Shown here one piece after another: positions 1 through 10,835 of a DNA stretch of 64,000 nucleotides. Origin of the DNA: Phialocephala subalpina. Its lineage: Eukaryota; Ascomycota; Leotiomycetes; Helotiales; Mollisiaceae. The stretch lies in the NCBI GenBank assembly GCA_900073065.1, contig FJOG01000009.1, positions 1,008,267 to 1,072,266 of the forward strand. Reading direction: 5' to 3'. Position numbers and translations under genes: made by a program. Positions within the stretch are counted from its first letter, which is position 1; each line of letters begins with the position of its first letter. The notes beneath the pieces are model-generated. The model was not told the origin of the DNA. It did not search any database and saw only the letters and a program-made list of their open reading frames with translations.

Positions 1-1186
1 AGCTTGGAACACAATAGCCGTCCACACAACCGCATTGTATCCGTCGAAGAACCCATTCTTGGCAATCTCCTCGCCATCCTTGAATATGACTCCAATGATG
101 AAGGCTGGGAAGAGAGAGTAAAACGACAACTGCACGTTCCTGGTCCAGACCGTAACATGTTGCGTCGACTCCTTCAACACTTTCTCGAAATATACCCCTG
201 TGAGACCGGAAATGACAGCGGCCACCAGCACCGCAAACAGTCCCATTGAGTAGTTCATGATGGGCTTGACGAGCCCCAGATCCTCTTGAATGCCCTCGTA
301 TGTCGCAGAACGCTTTGATAGTCCTTGAGAGAGCCCCTCTATGCCGCGTTTCGTCAGCTCTCTAGCAACCTCCTGTACACCCCCACCAATGTTTCCCAAT
401 TCGTGGAAGGACCGCGGAAAGTAGAATCTCGAATGTGCGTCCTTCATAGGAGCATATGCCGAATGGTCGCCTGAAGGTAATTGTACAATAGCCACTCCAA
501 TCGTCAGTAGAATCAACGCTATCCATCTCTTCGGAGAAAGTGTTCGTCCAAGCATCGTCACACTGAAAACAGCTGTCGTGAGGATCTGCCAGTCTCGTCA
601 GCTAAGCTCCTATATCTGGAAATGTTTCTAGCTACCTTCAGCTGGTATAGAATCTGAAAATGGACCGCGTCTAGGTTGCTGACTGCAACGTATTGCAGCG
701 AGTTCTGGAGTGTGTACAGCGTAGCTGGGATGGCTAGTTTCCATCCGTCGCCTGAGAAAACGGAATTATACAATTGCTCGAAAAGGACAGTCGCGGGTGT
801 TTGTTGTGGTAATGTTGAGGATATATCGTACAGGGCGATTGTGAGACTGACAGCTAATTTTATAACTTCGTTGAGGAAAACGGCGGTCGAAGAGAAGTAT
901 CGATGTCCGCCCCCGAGAGGCATTATCCGCGAGTAATGCATAATCTATTGGTTGTCAACCTCTGTGTCCTCGATCTCCCAATCCTCCTCTCTCCGAAGCA
1001 TTGTAAGACATATGATGTCAAGGTCGGTACGTACCAGTATAAGCGCGGAATTTTGAAAGGTAAGCTGCAGACAATTAGCATCTATCTTTCCCATAGGAAT
1101 AGCACCAGATTCTCTCTTACAGTAATAAGAGAAACATGCTTCATAGGCACGCCCATCACGTTGGGCGTCTTGCTTGGCGCGTCCAT
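1..1186 (-). CDS. UDP-galactose transporter-like nucleotide-sugar transporter (3' end cut by window edge)
   Basis: Multi-pass Golgi antiporter of the SLC35A/nucleotide-sugar transporter family, expected to bring UDP-galactose into the Golgi lumen for glycosylation in exchange for UMP. Exons read on the minus strand: 1186-1121, 1064-1035, 944-636 and 585 to the window start, all in phase, giving 330 residues of N-terminal sequence. The start peptide MDAPSKTPNVMGVPMKHVSL and the next exons (LTFQNSALIL, MHYSRIMP) match the opening helix of fungal Gms1-type transporters. NLDAVHFQILYQLK is the family's conserved helix-loop. The last visible residues (DGYNAVVWTAIVFQA) belong to the late helices, so roughly the final quarter is missing. 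Tiny 5' exons of 66 and 30 bases are typical of this gene in filamentous fungi. Family assignment is confident; the exact sugar specificity is inferred. Confidence 0.9.
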
Positions 1187-2376
1187 CTTCTCCCCCTTTG
1201 CCTTCGAGGCACCTATCCCAATCGCAGTTTCTGTCGTTGAGGAATTGATCTCGCAGATTTCGAGCAGGTATTATAGAGAGCGAAGAATATGCAAATACAA
1301 CCCAAGCAACGCCCTTTGTGCAGGCTGGCGGTGTAGTGGAAAAGAACTGTGAAAATGTCTCGTCGGTGACTATGCTCCTATTCGAGTCAGCACTGAGCTA
1401 AAGATCGCGCACTGGGGTAATTCAAGGCACCCAATCAATCGCCGTGGCTGACACTTGGCGATTCCAAGAAGCGATCCCCTGACGTGCGTCAAGAAAAGGA
1501 GTCGAGGTCGAGGTCCAAGGTTTTAGCCCTTCTTCCAATATTGCTTTTGAAAAATGAAGCCGCAACACCTTTGAAAATGGGCAAACTTTGCGATGAAAAA
1601 TCGAGGGACCAGGACGAGAAAACTCTTTCACCTCAGAACAAGGTAAGTTTCGGTCTGATCTAGCTAGCGATTCGAAAGTTCGAAACGCCCGTGATCATCA
1701 CACATGGATGCATAGAGTCCGGTCCACCTTGTGCTGCAGCTTCTTCTCTACGTGGTCCAATGCCGTTCACCAGCATTCAGACTCATGACTACCTTGATTC
1801 AACCAGTGTGGCAGTCTAATATGTCTAGGAGGTTTGACAGATGGATGAGTGCTCACGAGACAGCTTGAAGGAAAGAAGAGTCGAGTCAGCTGTCAAATCC
1901 TTGGCTACCCCAGAACGCCATCTGCTCGTAAATCACCTCACTCCAGCTCACCGCAACTGTTTTGCAGCATGGTAGAACATTGCGGAGAAGCTTCAGAGAA
2001 GCATGTTCTTGGCTAAAGCAGATGAAACAGCTCGATTAAGCTCAAGACATGTTTCAAGACCAAGAATAGGTGGCGAATCACGTGCATGGAAGATATTCGC
2101 ATCATTTTGAGAATGCATCTAGCTAGGGAGAGTAGTTTATAGCTGTTTACACTATGGGTATAAGATGCTAATAAAGATTAATATGTGTGCCGCCTTTCCC
2201 AAAGACATTTATTTCCTCCCGAGCATCCCCCTATTTCCCGGATCCTATATGCAACCCGCCCAACCTCATGAAAACCCGCTAAAGTCCAACCGGCATATGA
2301 ACAATGGGTATAAAATGCAGCAATGCTATATAACTAAACAAATGGAACGACAAAGAAGATCCTCCTCTATATTATT
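1187..2376. other. Intergenic, no gene seen
   Basis: Between the 5' end of the transporter and the 3' end of the next minus-strand gene. Short ORFs here have no recognisable product and no consistent splice pattern. I see no RNA gene or repeat. Confidence 0.5.
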
Positions 2377-4650
2377 TTACAGACGCCATAGGACCTCGCC
2401 CTCATCATCGTCTAGGAGAAAATCTTGGGCATCAACAAATCTCACTCCTGTATTTCGCTTTTTCTGAGAGATAGAGCGATCTTCTTTGAGCCCACCGACG
2501 CCACCGCCAACTGCAGACAGCCTCGCCGCTGATGGTGGAGTCTTTGGGGAAAAATGATCGAATTGAGGACGAGGCGAAACCAGAGAGTCCGGTCTTGGCT
2601 GACCTCTTTTTGGAGGTGCCCAAGACGTCCGCGGTGTACTATCTTCGTCAGATTCGCCATAGCTGAGGCCAAAATCGCGCATGCTCAAATCTGGAGAGGG
2701 TTCGGCCGTGCCAATTTGGTGAGTTTCTGATGCTGGAGTATTTAGGTACAGCAGTATCTCTCCTTTCTGCTTGCCACTGTTGCGGGGACCACGGATCGTG
2801 CTGACAGAGGCTCCCGATGCCCTGGAAGCGTTCCTTGAAGGTATTCGCGGTGGCGATGGCGATTTGGCAGTCTCATGTTCCTCAATAATCTCCTCTCTCA
2901 TTCTTGCTCGCTTCTGCCGAAGTGCTTCCAAAAGGGCTTCCTCTTGTTTTGTCACGGCCATGAACCGACTGCTCCTCTCCGAAGTCTGCCTGAATTCCAT
3001 AGACGTAGGTGACAGAGGCGGCGTGGGCTGCTGTGATGATCTCTCTGATTTGACAGACGATGAAGTCCTCGAGACTTTCTTCTCTTTATGGCTCGATTGG
3101 CGTTGGGCTCTTGCTGCTGGTGGGGTCACGTTTTCCTTTTCGGGCTGGGTGTATGCGTTAGACACTCGCGAATTTGACCTTGCTGCTGGAACCTCCAAAT
3201 TATTCGAGGCCTTCGAACTTTGCCTTCTCACAGTCAAGGCACCTGACTGTTGCTGTGACTGCTGGCGCTGGCGGTTGCCCGAACGAGAGGACGCTCTTAT
3301 GGTGTCCGATGGCTGATAATTGTTGTGCGGAACGGAATTTGGAGACTGGATTGCTTCCGCATCCAATTCATCGTCCTCCGAATCAGAAGATAACGACAAG
3401 ACGCTCTTCTCTTGTAGATCAGAGCTGGAGAGGACGCTACCGTTGGTTTGTCTCGAAGTCTTCGTATTTCTGCTCGAGATGCTAGCCGCACTTGACGACT
3501 CCCAAGGTGGAGAGATCACACTCGCACGTACATTTTTCCACGAGAAAGGTTGGTGCTCGGAAGAGTTCGAATGCGAATATGAATCTCGACTGGTTTTCGT
3601 ATTTGAAGGTCCATTCATGCGAGACTGGCGTTCGAGCTGGTCTCTTGAACTATGGGACTCGTACACCCGTGACTCTGGTATTCTGTCCATATGTGGAGAA
3701 CGGACTGGCATGTGCTCGTAGTGGTCGTATATCTGGAGCAGAGTGCCGTTTGTCTGGCGTTGCTGTGGATCGTGGGATCTGGTGGAACGTATGCTATGCT
3801 TCTGTGACTGTATTGACTCCTTGGAATGTGATTTTTTCAGCTTCCGACGCCCAGACTCCGAATTATTTGTTGTGTTTTGAGATGCATTCGTAGATACTGA
3901 TGATGGGGAAGGGGTCATTGAGCTAGGCCGCTTTGATCGTGGGAACAACATGGACAAATCCAATCGTGCCGGCTTCTTTCTTGAAGACTTCTCCAGCGAC
4001 TCTGCAGCAGCATTTTGCTCAGCATATCCGCCCTTCCCAGAAAACTGCGCATCGAAAGGATCAAGAGCCGATTCAACCTGTAATAACGGACTTCTCTGGA
4101 TGACTGGCGGATATCCCTTCCTCAGAGCTAAGTCCCGCGCAGAAGATGCCGAGGTCTGCTGTGATATCGACAATGGCGACTTCTGTCTATCGTAGTAGGA
4201 CTTCAAAGTAGAAGACGAGTCCTCACTTCTGAGACGACTACTGACACTCGATACTGATGTCAACCCATCATCTCCTATTCGCTGACCGAGTAAAGTGGAC
4301 GAAGCCTTTCCATACAGTCGCGAGTTTCTTGGGAAAACACCCGACTCGCGATCCCATTGATCTGTCTGATGCTCATGTATACTCCCACTCTCGTTTGTTG
4401 ACTGCGTAGATTCCGAAATTGAGATGCTCATCCCACTGGAGCGAGAGCCTGGGTACTTCCATGGATGTTCATCATCGCGAGTAGGAGAGTCGATGTTGAG
4501 ATCATTGTCCGTCCCAAGTATTCGCTGCGCCTTTGAAAGATTGTTGCCCCGAGCACCCGACGATGACTTTACTGGCGGCTCTTCTTTCCCAGCTGTACTC
4601 GCATGCTTTCGCCCAGGTATTGGAAAGGAGAACTTGGACGTTCGACCCAT
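2377..4650 (-). CDS. Conserved fungal Ser-rich disordered protein, unknown function
   Basis: Single-exon gene of 757 residues from the Met of MGRTSKFSFPIPGRKH at 4650; an upstream in-frame Met at 4668 is possible, but the chosen start begins the peptide I expect from fungal homologues. The protein is dominated by Ser, Arg, Gln and Pro with several low-complexity runs and no transmembrane segment, so most of it is probably disordered. Two ordered-looking parts stand out: a charged helix likely to form a coiled coil around residues 575-605 (KQEEALLEALRQKRARMREE), and an acidic C-terminus (FLLDDDEGEVLWRL). Many Ser-Pro and Arg-x-x-Ser sites suggest kinase regulation. I do not recognise a domain and assign no function. 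The long open frame itself is strong evidence that it is coding. Confidence 0.75.
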   Translation of the reverse strand: MGRTSKFSFPIPGRKHASTAGKEEPPVKSSSGARGNNLSKAQRILGTDNDLNIDSPTRDDEHPWKYPGSRSSGMSISISESTQSTNESGSIHEHQTDQWDRESGVFPRNSRLYGKASSTLLGQRIGDDGLTSVSSVSSRLRSEDSSSTLKSYYDRQKSPLSISQQTSASSARDLALRKGYPPVIQRSPLLQVESALDPFDAQFSGKGGYAEQNAAAESLEKSSRKKPARLDLSMLFPRSKRPSSMTPSPSSVSTNASQNTTNNSESGRRKLKKSHSKESIQSQKHSIRSTRSHDPQQRQTNGTLLQIYDHYEHMPVRSPHMDRIPESRVYESHSSRDQLERQSRMNGPSNTKTSRDSYSHSNSSEHQPFSWKNVRASVISPPWESSSAASISSRNTKTSRQTNGSVLSSSDLQEKSVLSLSSDSEDDELDAEAIQSPNSVPHNNYQPSDTIRASSRSGNRQRQQSQQQSGALTVRRQSSKASNNLEVPAARSNSRVSNAYTQPEKENVTPPAARAQRQSSHKEKKVSRTSSSVKSERSSQQPTPPLSPTSMEFRQTSERSSRFMAVTKQEEALLEALRQKRARMREEIIEEHETAKSPSPPRIPSRNASRASGASVSTIRGPRNSGKQKGEILLYLNTPASETHQIGTAEPSPDLSMRDFGLSYGESDEDSTPRTSWAPPKRGQPRPDSLVSPRPQFDHFSPKTPPSAARLSAVGGGVGGLKEDRSISQKKRNTGVRFVDAQDFLLDDDEGEVLWRL

Positions 4651-6645
4651 CGTTTCTGACAGTCTCAAGCCGCAGCGGAAGCCGTCGAGCAGTCAGTTGA
4701 GCGCTTCGACGTGCGAAGGTCTGGAGGTTCAAATTATGACCTGTCTGCACAGGATGTTCGACCACGAGGTTCGGAAGTCTCACCGAGACATCGTTCGGTG
4801 GCTAGTCGTGAAAGGAGGGGAGCGTTTCGAAGCTCTCTAAGCTGTCTCCGCAGCGGGGTCGAAAGGAGCACGGTGGTTGACGTGGTTTCAAGAGTGCGCG
4901 CCGTTGTCGAAGTTCTCATCCAGCGCTCTCATCATAATAAGTCGACAGAGTGAATACGACTCTCAGGGACAACGGAAACCGGAAGGAGTACCATTGTATT
5001 TGACAGGACGCTCAGGCATATTTCATCTGGCCTGAAGGAGAAATGAGTTTCGTTTTGGCACGGTCATTGGACAATTCGGAGGGTCTGTGGCTCGTGGCCC
5101 TTAGCCCATGTTCCTCATTTTCGTTAGTGTCAATCAATTCGAGCCAGCACGACTCCGACACGACTCAGGGATCTTTGGGGAGTCTACCCTTGAATCCTTG
5201 ATCGACGTGGTCCCGCCCTGCACGTAACCATCGTCAAGTGTTTACGATTCGGAACGAAGCGCGCTGAGAGGTGAAAGTCCCAGGGAGCGTGAGGAATTAT
5301 TCGGCACATTTGGGGAAGGTCGACGGCGGTCAGCACAGGAGTGCAAGGGAAAGCCAACAACCGGGCTGAGAAATCGGCAGCGTCGAAGAAAAGCGGCTTT
5401 TCCCCTGGTTCAGATGCACAGAGCCGACGCCACAGGTTATCATTTTGCCAGCGGAAAGAGCAGTGGAGACCAATCCGATGCGCGATCTGGCGATACCATC
5501 GATCCATCGCCCTAACTTCCTCAGGCCAAGGGCCAGGGGCCGGAAGCGAAGCTCAAGGCACTTATTTAATCGGTTTGCTCGGCTCTTTCAGACATACTTT
5601 CATCTCAAAACTCCCCATCTGCGACATGTTCCCCTTTTCGATGCATAGCAGAAGTCTTACCGCTCTTTGAAAAGCAAGTTTTCGTCGCAACCTTTGCCAG
5701 GGCGGATGTCGAGTCGGGTGACCCTCATGGCAGTATAAAACTATTCAATTATTCCTCCGTAGTGTGCCCTCTGGTGCGTATCTCGCAAGAAAAGCTGTTT
5801 GTTGGTTCCGTGGCTCGTCCCTGGCTAGCAGGGACATTGCTGGTGCTGAAGACCAGTGCAGCGGTGGAAATAAGGGCTTTTTATTGGGCGAGGTCGACGA
5901 CCAAGCTCGGCACATGACGAAGCCATGTCAGATTCAGACAGGTGCCGTTCCGAAAGATCGTAATTCCGTCCCAGGTAAGAGCTGATAGCGAACTCAAATC
6001 TCGAGCCTGCCGCTTGTGACTCGATGCTGCATGGGAGCGCGAGAGGCGTGTTGCACGCCAGACTCCCGGGACTCGATATTAAATGCTCCCAATTCTATAT
6101 ATATGGACGACCAAAAAGGGAAAGAAATTTCGTGTCGGGTGGAAGTCAAGCTTCCGCGAGCTAAAACCTTCAGCAAACAATGATTAATCACAAGTAATGA
6201 TAGTGAGCAAACTTCAGAACAACTCGTGGCCATTGAAACTGCGAAGCACCGAAGTACCAGCAAGTCAGGGACATTCAATATCACTTGAACTTATGAAAAA
6301 ATAGTAGGAGAGGGATCAAGGATCACACCCTTCCGTCGAATGCTGCTCGAACTTGGCTCCAAGTTCTTTATAAAGACCCTTCGGTGTCAGGACAATGGTA
6401 GCTGGTGCAAGTGCTCTGTGTAACTTATTTTGCACATTGGGAGAGCAAATATTGTTTGGAATGTTGTGTACATCTTGCAAATGAAGCTACCGTACTGCAA
6501 TGTCATCCATCATGTTGGAATACCTCTCTGCTGCAACGAGCATTTTCTGTCAAATTTTCGCAACAGGAACAAGCTTCTTAGGAACAAATTGCGGTAGTCT
6601 GACCCAAATTTAAGCTCATTTGTTTCAATACTCAAACTTGTTGGG
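4651..6645. other. Intergenic, no gene seen
   Basis: About 2 kb upstream of the Ser-rich gene and downstream of the hop1-type gene. Several frames reach 60-110 codons, but none carries recognisable motifs or spliceable continuations. It probably holds the promoter of the Ser-rich gene and the 3' end of the hop1 transcript. Confidence 0.45.
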
Positions 6646-9200
6646 TCATTTCGAAATCGAGGAATCAAACAGCATGGGGCTGACTCGAGAAGTTCTGACA
6701 CGCTTGACGGCGGCGACAGGTGAATCAAATTCTGCAAAGCGCTTTGCGGCAAGCGTGCCATTCTCATTGCGGTTGAGATTGAGACCGTGACATGCAATGT
6801 TTTGCAGGTGAAGGAGTTCGGTGCCTCGAGGTGTTGGGCGTGTTAACGATTGGGGACTAGGCTCGCCTTGTGCTGGACCATCATCGTATGTGTGTCGTTC
6901 ACTTGCGTCAACTGTAGAAGAAGCTGCTGCAGGTCTAACGACCCGGTTACGACCATGCTCGAGCTCAAGAGAATCGTCTGCAATTGATGCATTGGGAAGT
7001 GCGAACTGTTCAGGGTTAGTATCAAAGTAGCGGCTCTACACTGTCTCGGGATACTGACTAGATTGTTGATGAATCTTTGTGGTCGGAAGTATTCCTCACG
7101 CAAGGTCTCCTCTCTGCCAATGTATTTTATCATCGGGCAGTGCGATTTCCTAGTCTTGTTGTATTTCTGGACTAGACCATTACCCTCCAACGCATCGATG
7201 ACTTCGTCAGTGGACTCAAGGCTGCGTCCTGGATATCGATATCTTTAGCTTCAAGTCAAGTATCAGCTGGAAAAGGATCCATCCTCACCTAAGTAATCAG
7301 CGAGGTCCTGGCGGGAAATTGCTACACCCTTATTACGTAAAAAACGGAGAGTGAGACGCTCAATGCAAAGATTAGCGACAATGACGAGTTGAGGCTTCTC
7401 CTCTGGATACAAATCGGATAGACAGCTATAGCAGATTTGATTCGAGGGTTTCTCATCATCCAGGTATCCATAGCATTCTGAGTGTTGAAGTTGCCGGCAT
7501 TCCACACAGTATATCTGCCTTTGTCAAAAATAAACCGTTTTGGGGCAAGGTGCCTTTTCTCACCATGTCTCCTCCATCATCTTGACATCCACACTCGCAA
7601 CTGACTGCAGGATCACCTTCAAATTCGGTGCGTTGAGGTTCATCGAGGTCATCGCCTCTGACGCTTTCTGCGCGTTCAATGAGGCGCCTAGTCAAATGAT
7701 CCAAGATGTACTGGGTGTACGGAGGGGCGTTGACTTCTCTCAAGGATTCGTGCTGAGCTTCCGTGGACTGACATGCGAGCGATGGATATTCTTGTTCGAG
7801 GTGTTGAGTATCTTGAGTGGTAGAATTTGGGACCCTAGCAAAACCCTGTCTCGAAAGGAAGGTTAATAAGTGAAATCTGCAAAGAAAGGGTGGAGGACTA
7901 CTATGTCTCTTAATTGATGCACAGCTTCTCGCAGATTTCCGCCATCATCTGCGTCTGATGAAAGACGTTGGAGGGAGCGGTAGGCGGAGTCTTTTCGACC
8001 AAGCGGGGGCGGCAGGACATTGAGTTTGGATGACATTGCAGCGTTGGGATCAATGGTTGGTCTTTCCTGTCTGCGAGCTGGAGAATTCGTCGAGCCTGGT
8101 AGAAGAAGTCCAACGGAAACTCTGTACGGAATCAACAAACAAGCTTTCTTGGGGGAATGATCGAAAAGCTTACCTATGATAGCTCGTGTCCATTGCGTGT
8201 TCATTATCACTGTTGCATAGACCAAGTAGCGCAACTGTGGCCACATCCCCTGGTTTGAAGTAAGGAGGTTGGTAGCCATCTGGCGCTGAATCATTGTATT
8301 CTGCCAGCAAGTTCAAACGGAACTGGGCTAGTATCTTGGAATTAGCTGTTTGGTATGGTAATGGAAGGAAGCGACTTGCCTGGTAATGGGTACTGCTTCA
8401 GTCTGCCATATCTGTCACTCGCGTAGATGCACTCGAAGAGCTTGTTGGCCATGTCAATGAGTCTTTGCCGACCATCAGAAAGAACTAATGTGTCGATATC
8501 TTCTGTTTGTACATCTTTGACTCGTCTGCTGAGCTGCGAAGAAGTAACACCGTTTTCGTATTTGAAGGTTAAGGAGTAGGACTCAATGAGATTATCTTCA
8601 GACACCAGGTCTCCGTCGACAGTGTGGAAGCATAACTGGAGCTTTTGAAGGTATCCTTTCTCGATAGGCTCCTTCGCACAGGATTCCTTAGAAAATGATT
8701 AGCTACAGTTTAAAGAGGATCAGGATGACATACAAGACAGCTCATGAGCTTATCCACGCGTTCGTCCTCGCCTGGGTTTGGAACGTGCCAGTAACGAATG
8801 TCATTTGGCGTGGGAAGCACGAAGTCGCTTCCTTGAACATATGCATCGTAGGAATTATTTGGATCATCAGGATGATAGGTTCGATTCTGCCAACCATGGT
8901 CCTGGAAAACCTTCCTGCAAGGTCGGTCAACACTAGAATCAATAGAAGGAAAGGATGACCAACCTAACCCAAATAATCTCGAAGAACTGTCGAGCAGAAG
9001 TCAGCGGATGTAAAATAGTATGTGGAAAAAAGACTCACAATAGCAGCAATGGCAGTTTGGACCAGCTGAGTGCTGTGCTGAACGTCGAGCTTGGTTGTTG
9101 GATGAGGCCTGTGCAGCAAAGGATGTGGGCGTGGAGTCGCACGCGCAGCAGTCTTGCCACGCTTGCCAGCTCTGCTGACCTTGCTAACCTTGGTCGGCAT
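6646..9200 (-). CDS. hop1: Meiotic chromosome-axis protein, Hop1/HORMAD type (HORMA, PHD, winged helix)
   Basis: Ten exons (minus strand): 9200-9039, 8986-8964, 8914-8734, 8686-8380, 8327-8174, 8121-7902, 7845-7564, 7514-7289, 7228-7059 and 7005-6646, keeping phase throughout and giving 694 residues. The HORMA domain spans about residues 38-275; KLQLCFHTVDGD and IESYSLTFKYENG are typical core strands. A C4HC3 PHD finger straddles exons 7 and 8 near residues 430-475 (CECGC, CVEC, H-x2-C, C-x2-C). A winged-helix segment follows (LRNKGVAISRQDLADYLG to about residue 560), then a basic disordered tail. HORMA proteins of this type sit on meiotic chromosome axes and promote double-strand breaks and inter-homologue repair; the PHD/winged-helix region binds chromatin in yeast Hop1. 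The exon 4 donor appears to be GC rather than GT. The 23-base exon 2 is the weakest junction. Confidence 0.85.
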
Positions 9201-10835
9201 CTTGAAAGTGTAGACTTTCACTTTGATTGTAGCTGACGATGAGAAGAATTTCCAGCTCCAAGACGGAGATGTAAAGATGAGGAAGTTGGGATGAAGAGAG
9301 GAAAATTGAAATGGAGGCCATTTTAGCGTGATTTGGATTTGTTGCTCATCGAAGAAGGAGCGACAACCACCCACCGCTAACCAAGTGGACTGACTGATTG
9401 TACTGCTTTACAGAGCCTTCCTAATAAAACTTGTATTCTCCGAGGGCATTCTAACACGACTGCAACATGCACAGTGCGCATGAACGTCGATGGGCCTTGT
9501 GTCAATGCTCTGAAAATCTCAAGACTTCGAACAACGGCTGCATGTTTCGCTGGACCGAAGTACCACATCCAAATCACAGTCAATGAAATGGGGTTCTGTG
9601 GTATTTGAATGCATAATGCTTTCAAGACATGTCTTTGCCCTCGAGGAATTGCAACGCCTCTCTGCATCGGGAGCATACTCGTATCTAGGACTCAAAAAGA
9701 ACAAGTAAAGACGTCTTTTCAACTGCACTCCCATGGAGAGTTGATATTTCATAGGCATCTCGCATCTAAAATAGCATTGTAAGATCTGCGAGAGCATAAG
9801 TGCCAGTTTGAAGAGAGTAATTCAGACCCAGGAGAGGTGAGAAATAAATAGCAAAAACAATCAACTCTTGAGTCATTTCATATCACAACCTTCTCACTAG
9901 TTCCTTGTATAAGATTCACATCTTTAAAGAGCCTAGGCAAGCAGTATGATCTTCACCTGAGGTTAGGATTGCAGTGGTCATCGAGTCTACCATCAATGAA
10001 GACACCATCCAAGCTCCACGTTCTTAGACTTTCCTTTCTGCGGTAGATAAATGCTATGGATAGAAATGCATGCTTTTTATATGAAATGCAACGATGCCCC
10101 AATCTCACCAAGTCGCCGGCAAAATCCTTCCGCTGCCTCTGCACCACCTTGATGACCTACGTCTTGACGTCTTTACGCCGCTTCGCGGCATTCCTTCGAC
10201 GAATCGAGAAAAATTGTGAAGTAAACGATGAACGCAATCTTCCAAGAAATGGGAAATAAAGGAAATCCCTTTCTAATGCTGTTGTCAGATTGAATCGCCT
10301 CCCTCGGAAGGGACTTTGGTGTACGTATGCAAGTCGTGAGAATTTGTGGCGGGAAGGCGAAGAAGGCGATTAGCGCAAGCGAGGCTGTTCCCGGAAAGAT
10401 CTCATCCACAAGTCCAACCTTCCCCAAGCAGCGCAATATCAACCTGCTCCTCCCCCAAACTTCGTTAACCAGGATTTTATTGCATCTTGGGCCTCTACTA
10501 TTGCCTACCATTCTCCTGGACGGTTTGCGAGAGGACAACCACGCCTTCATTTTGCGTCAGCATCCGAGATCCCGCACGCATCGAACTCCCTCTTCACGTC
10601 CGCTACCCCCACTTCAACTACAACAATCAACGAAAACCAGCAGAGCCTGGCTATGGTGTTATTGGCATACTGTTAGGATACTTGGTGGAGCGCAAAGCTG
10701 GGAGTTTACCACGCGTTGGTGGTCTCGTGTCAGGGACGCGTTCGGCTCAACCAAGAGAGGGGCTGGTCTGACCCCGAGGGTTCCTACAAGATATCTGAAA
10801 AGTCCCAAAGGAGCACGTACAACACGACATACAAC
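9201..10835. promoter_or_regulatory. Divergent intergenic region between hop1 and cdc4
   Basis: A 1.6 kb head-to-head region that must contain the promoters of the minus-strand hop1-type gene and the plus-strand cdc4 gene. It includes CT-rich stretches near 10440-10620 on the cdc4 side, as is common in fungal 5' leaders. No motif is clear enough to name, and no internal gene is convincing. Confidence 0.35.

Noticed and set aside
2771..3316. 181-codon plus-strand frame
   Set aside because: Antisense shadow of the Ser-rich minus-strand gene; Cys/Leu-rich composition mirrors Ser/Gln codons.
7322..7507. Hydrophobic 61-codon minus-strand frame within hop1
   Set aside because: It is an out-of-frame reading of the PHD/winged-helix exon, whose Cys/His pattern is in the other frame.
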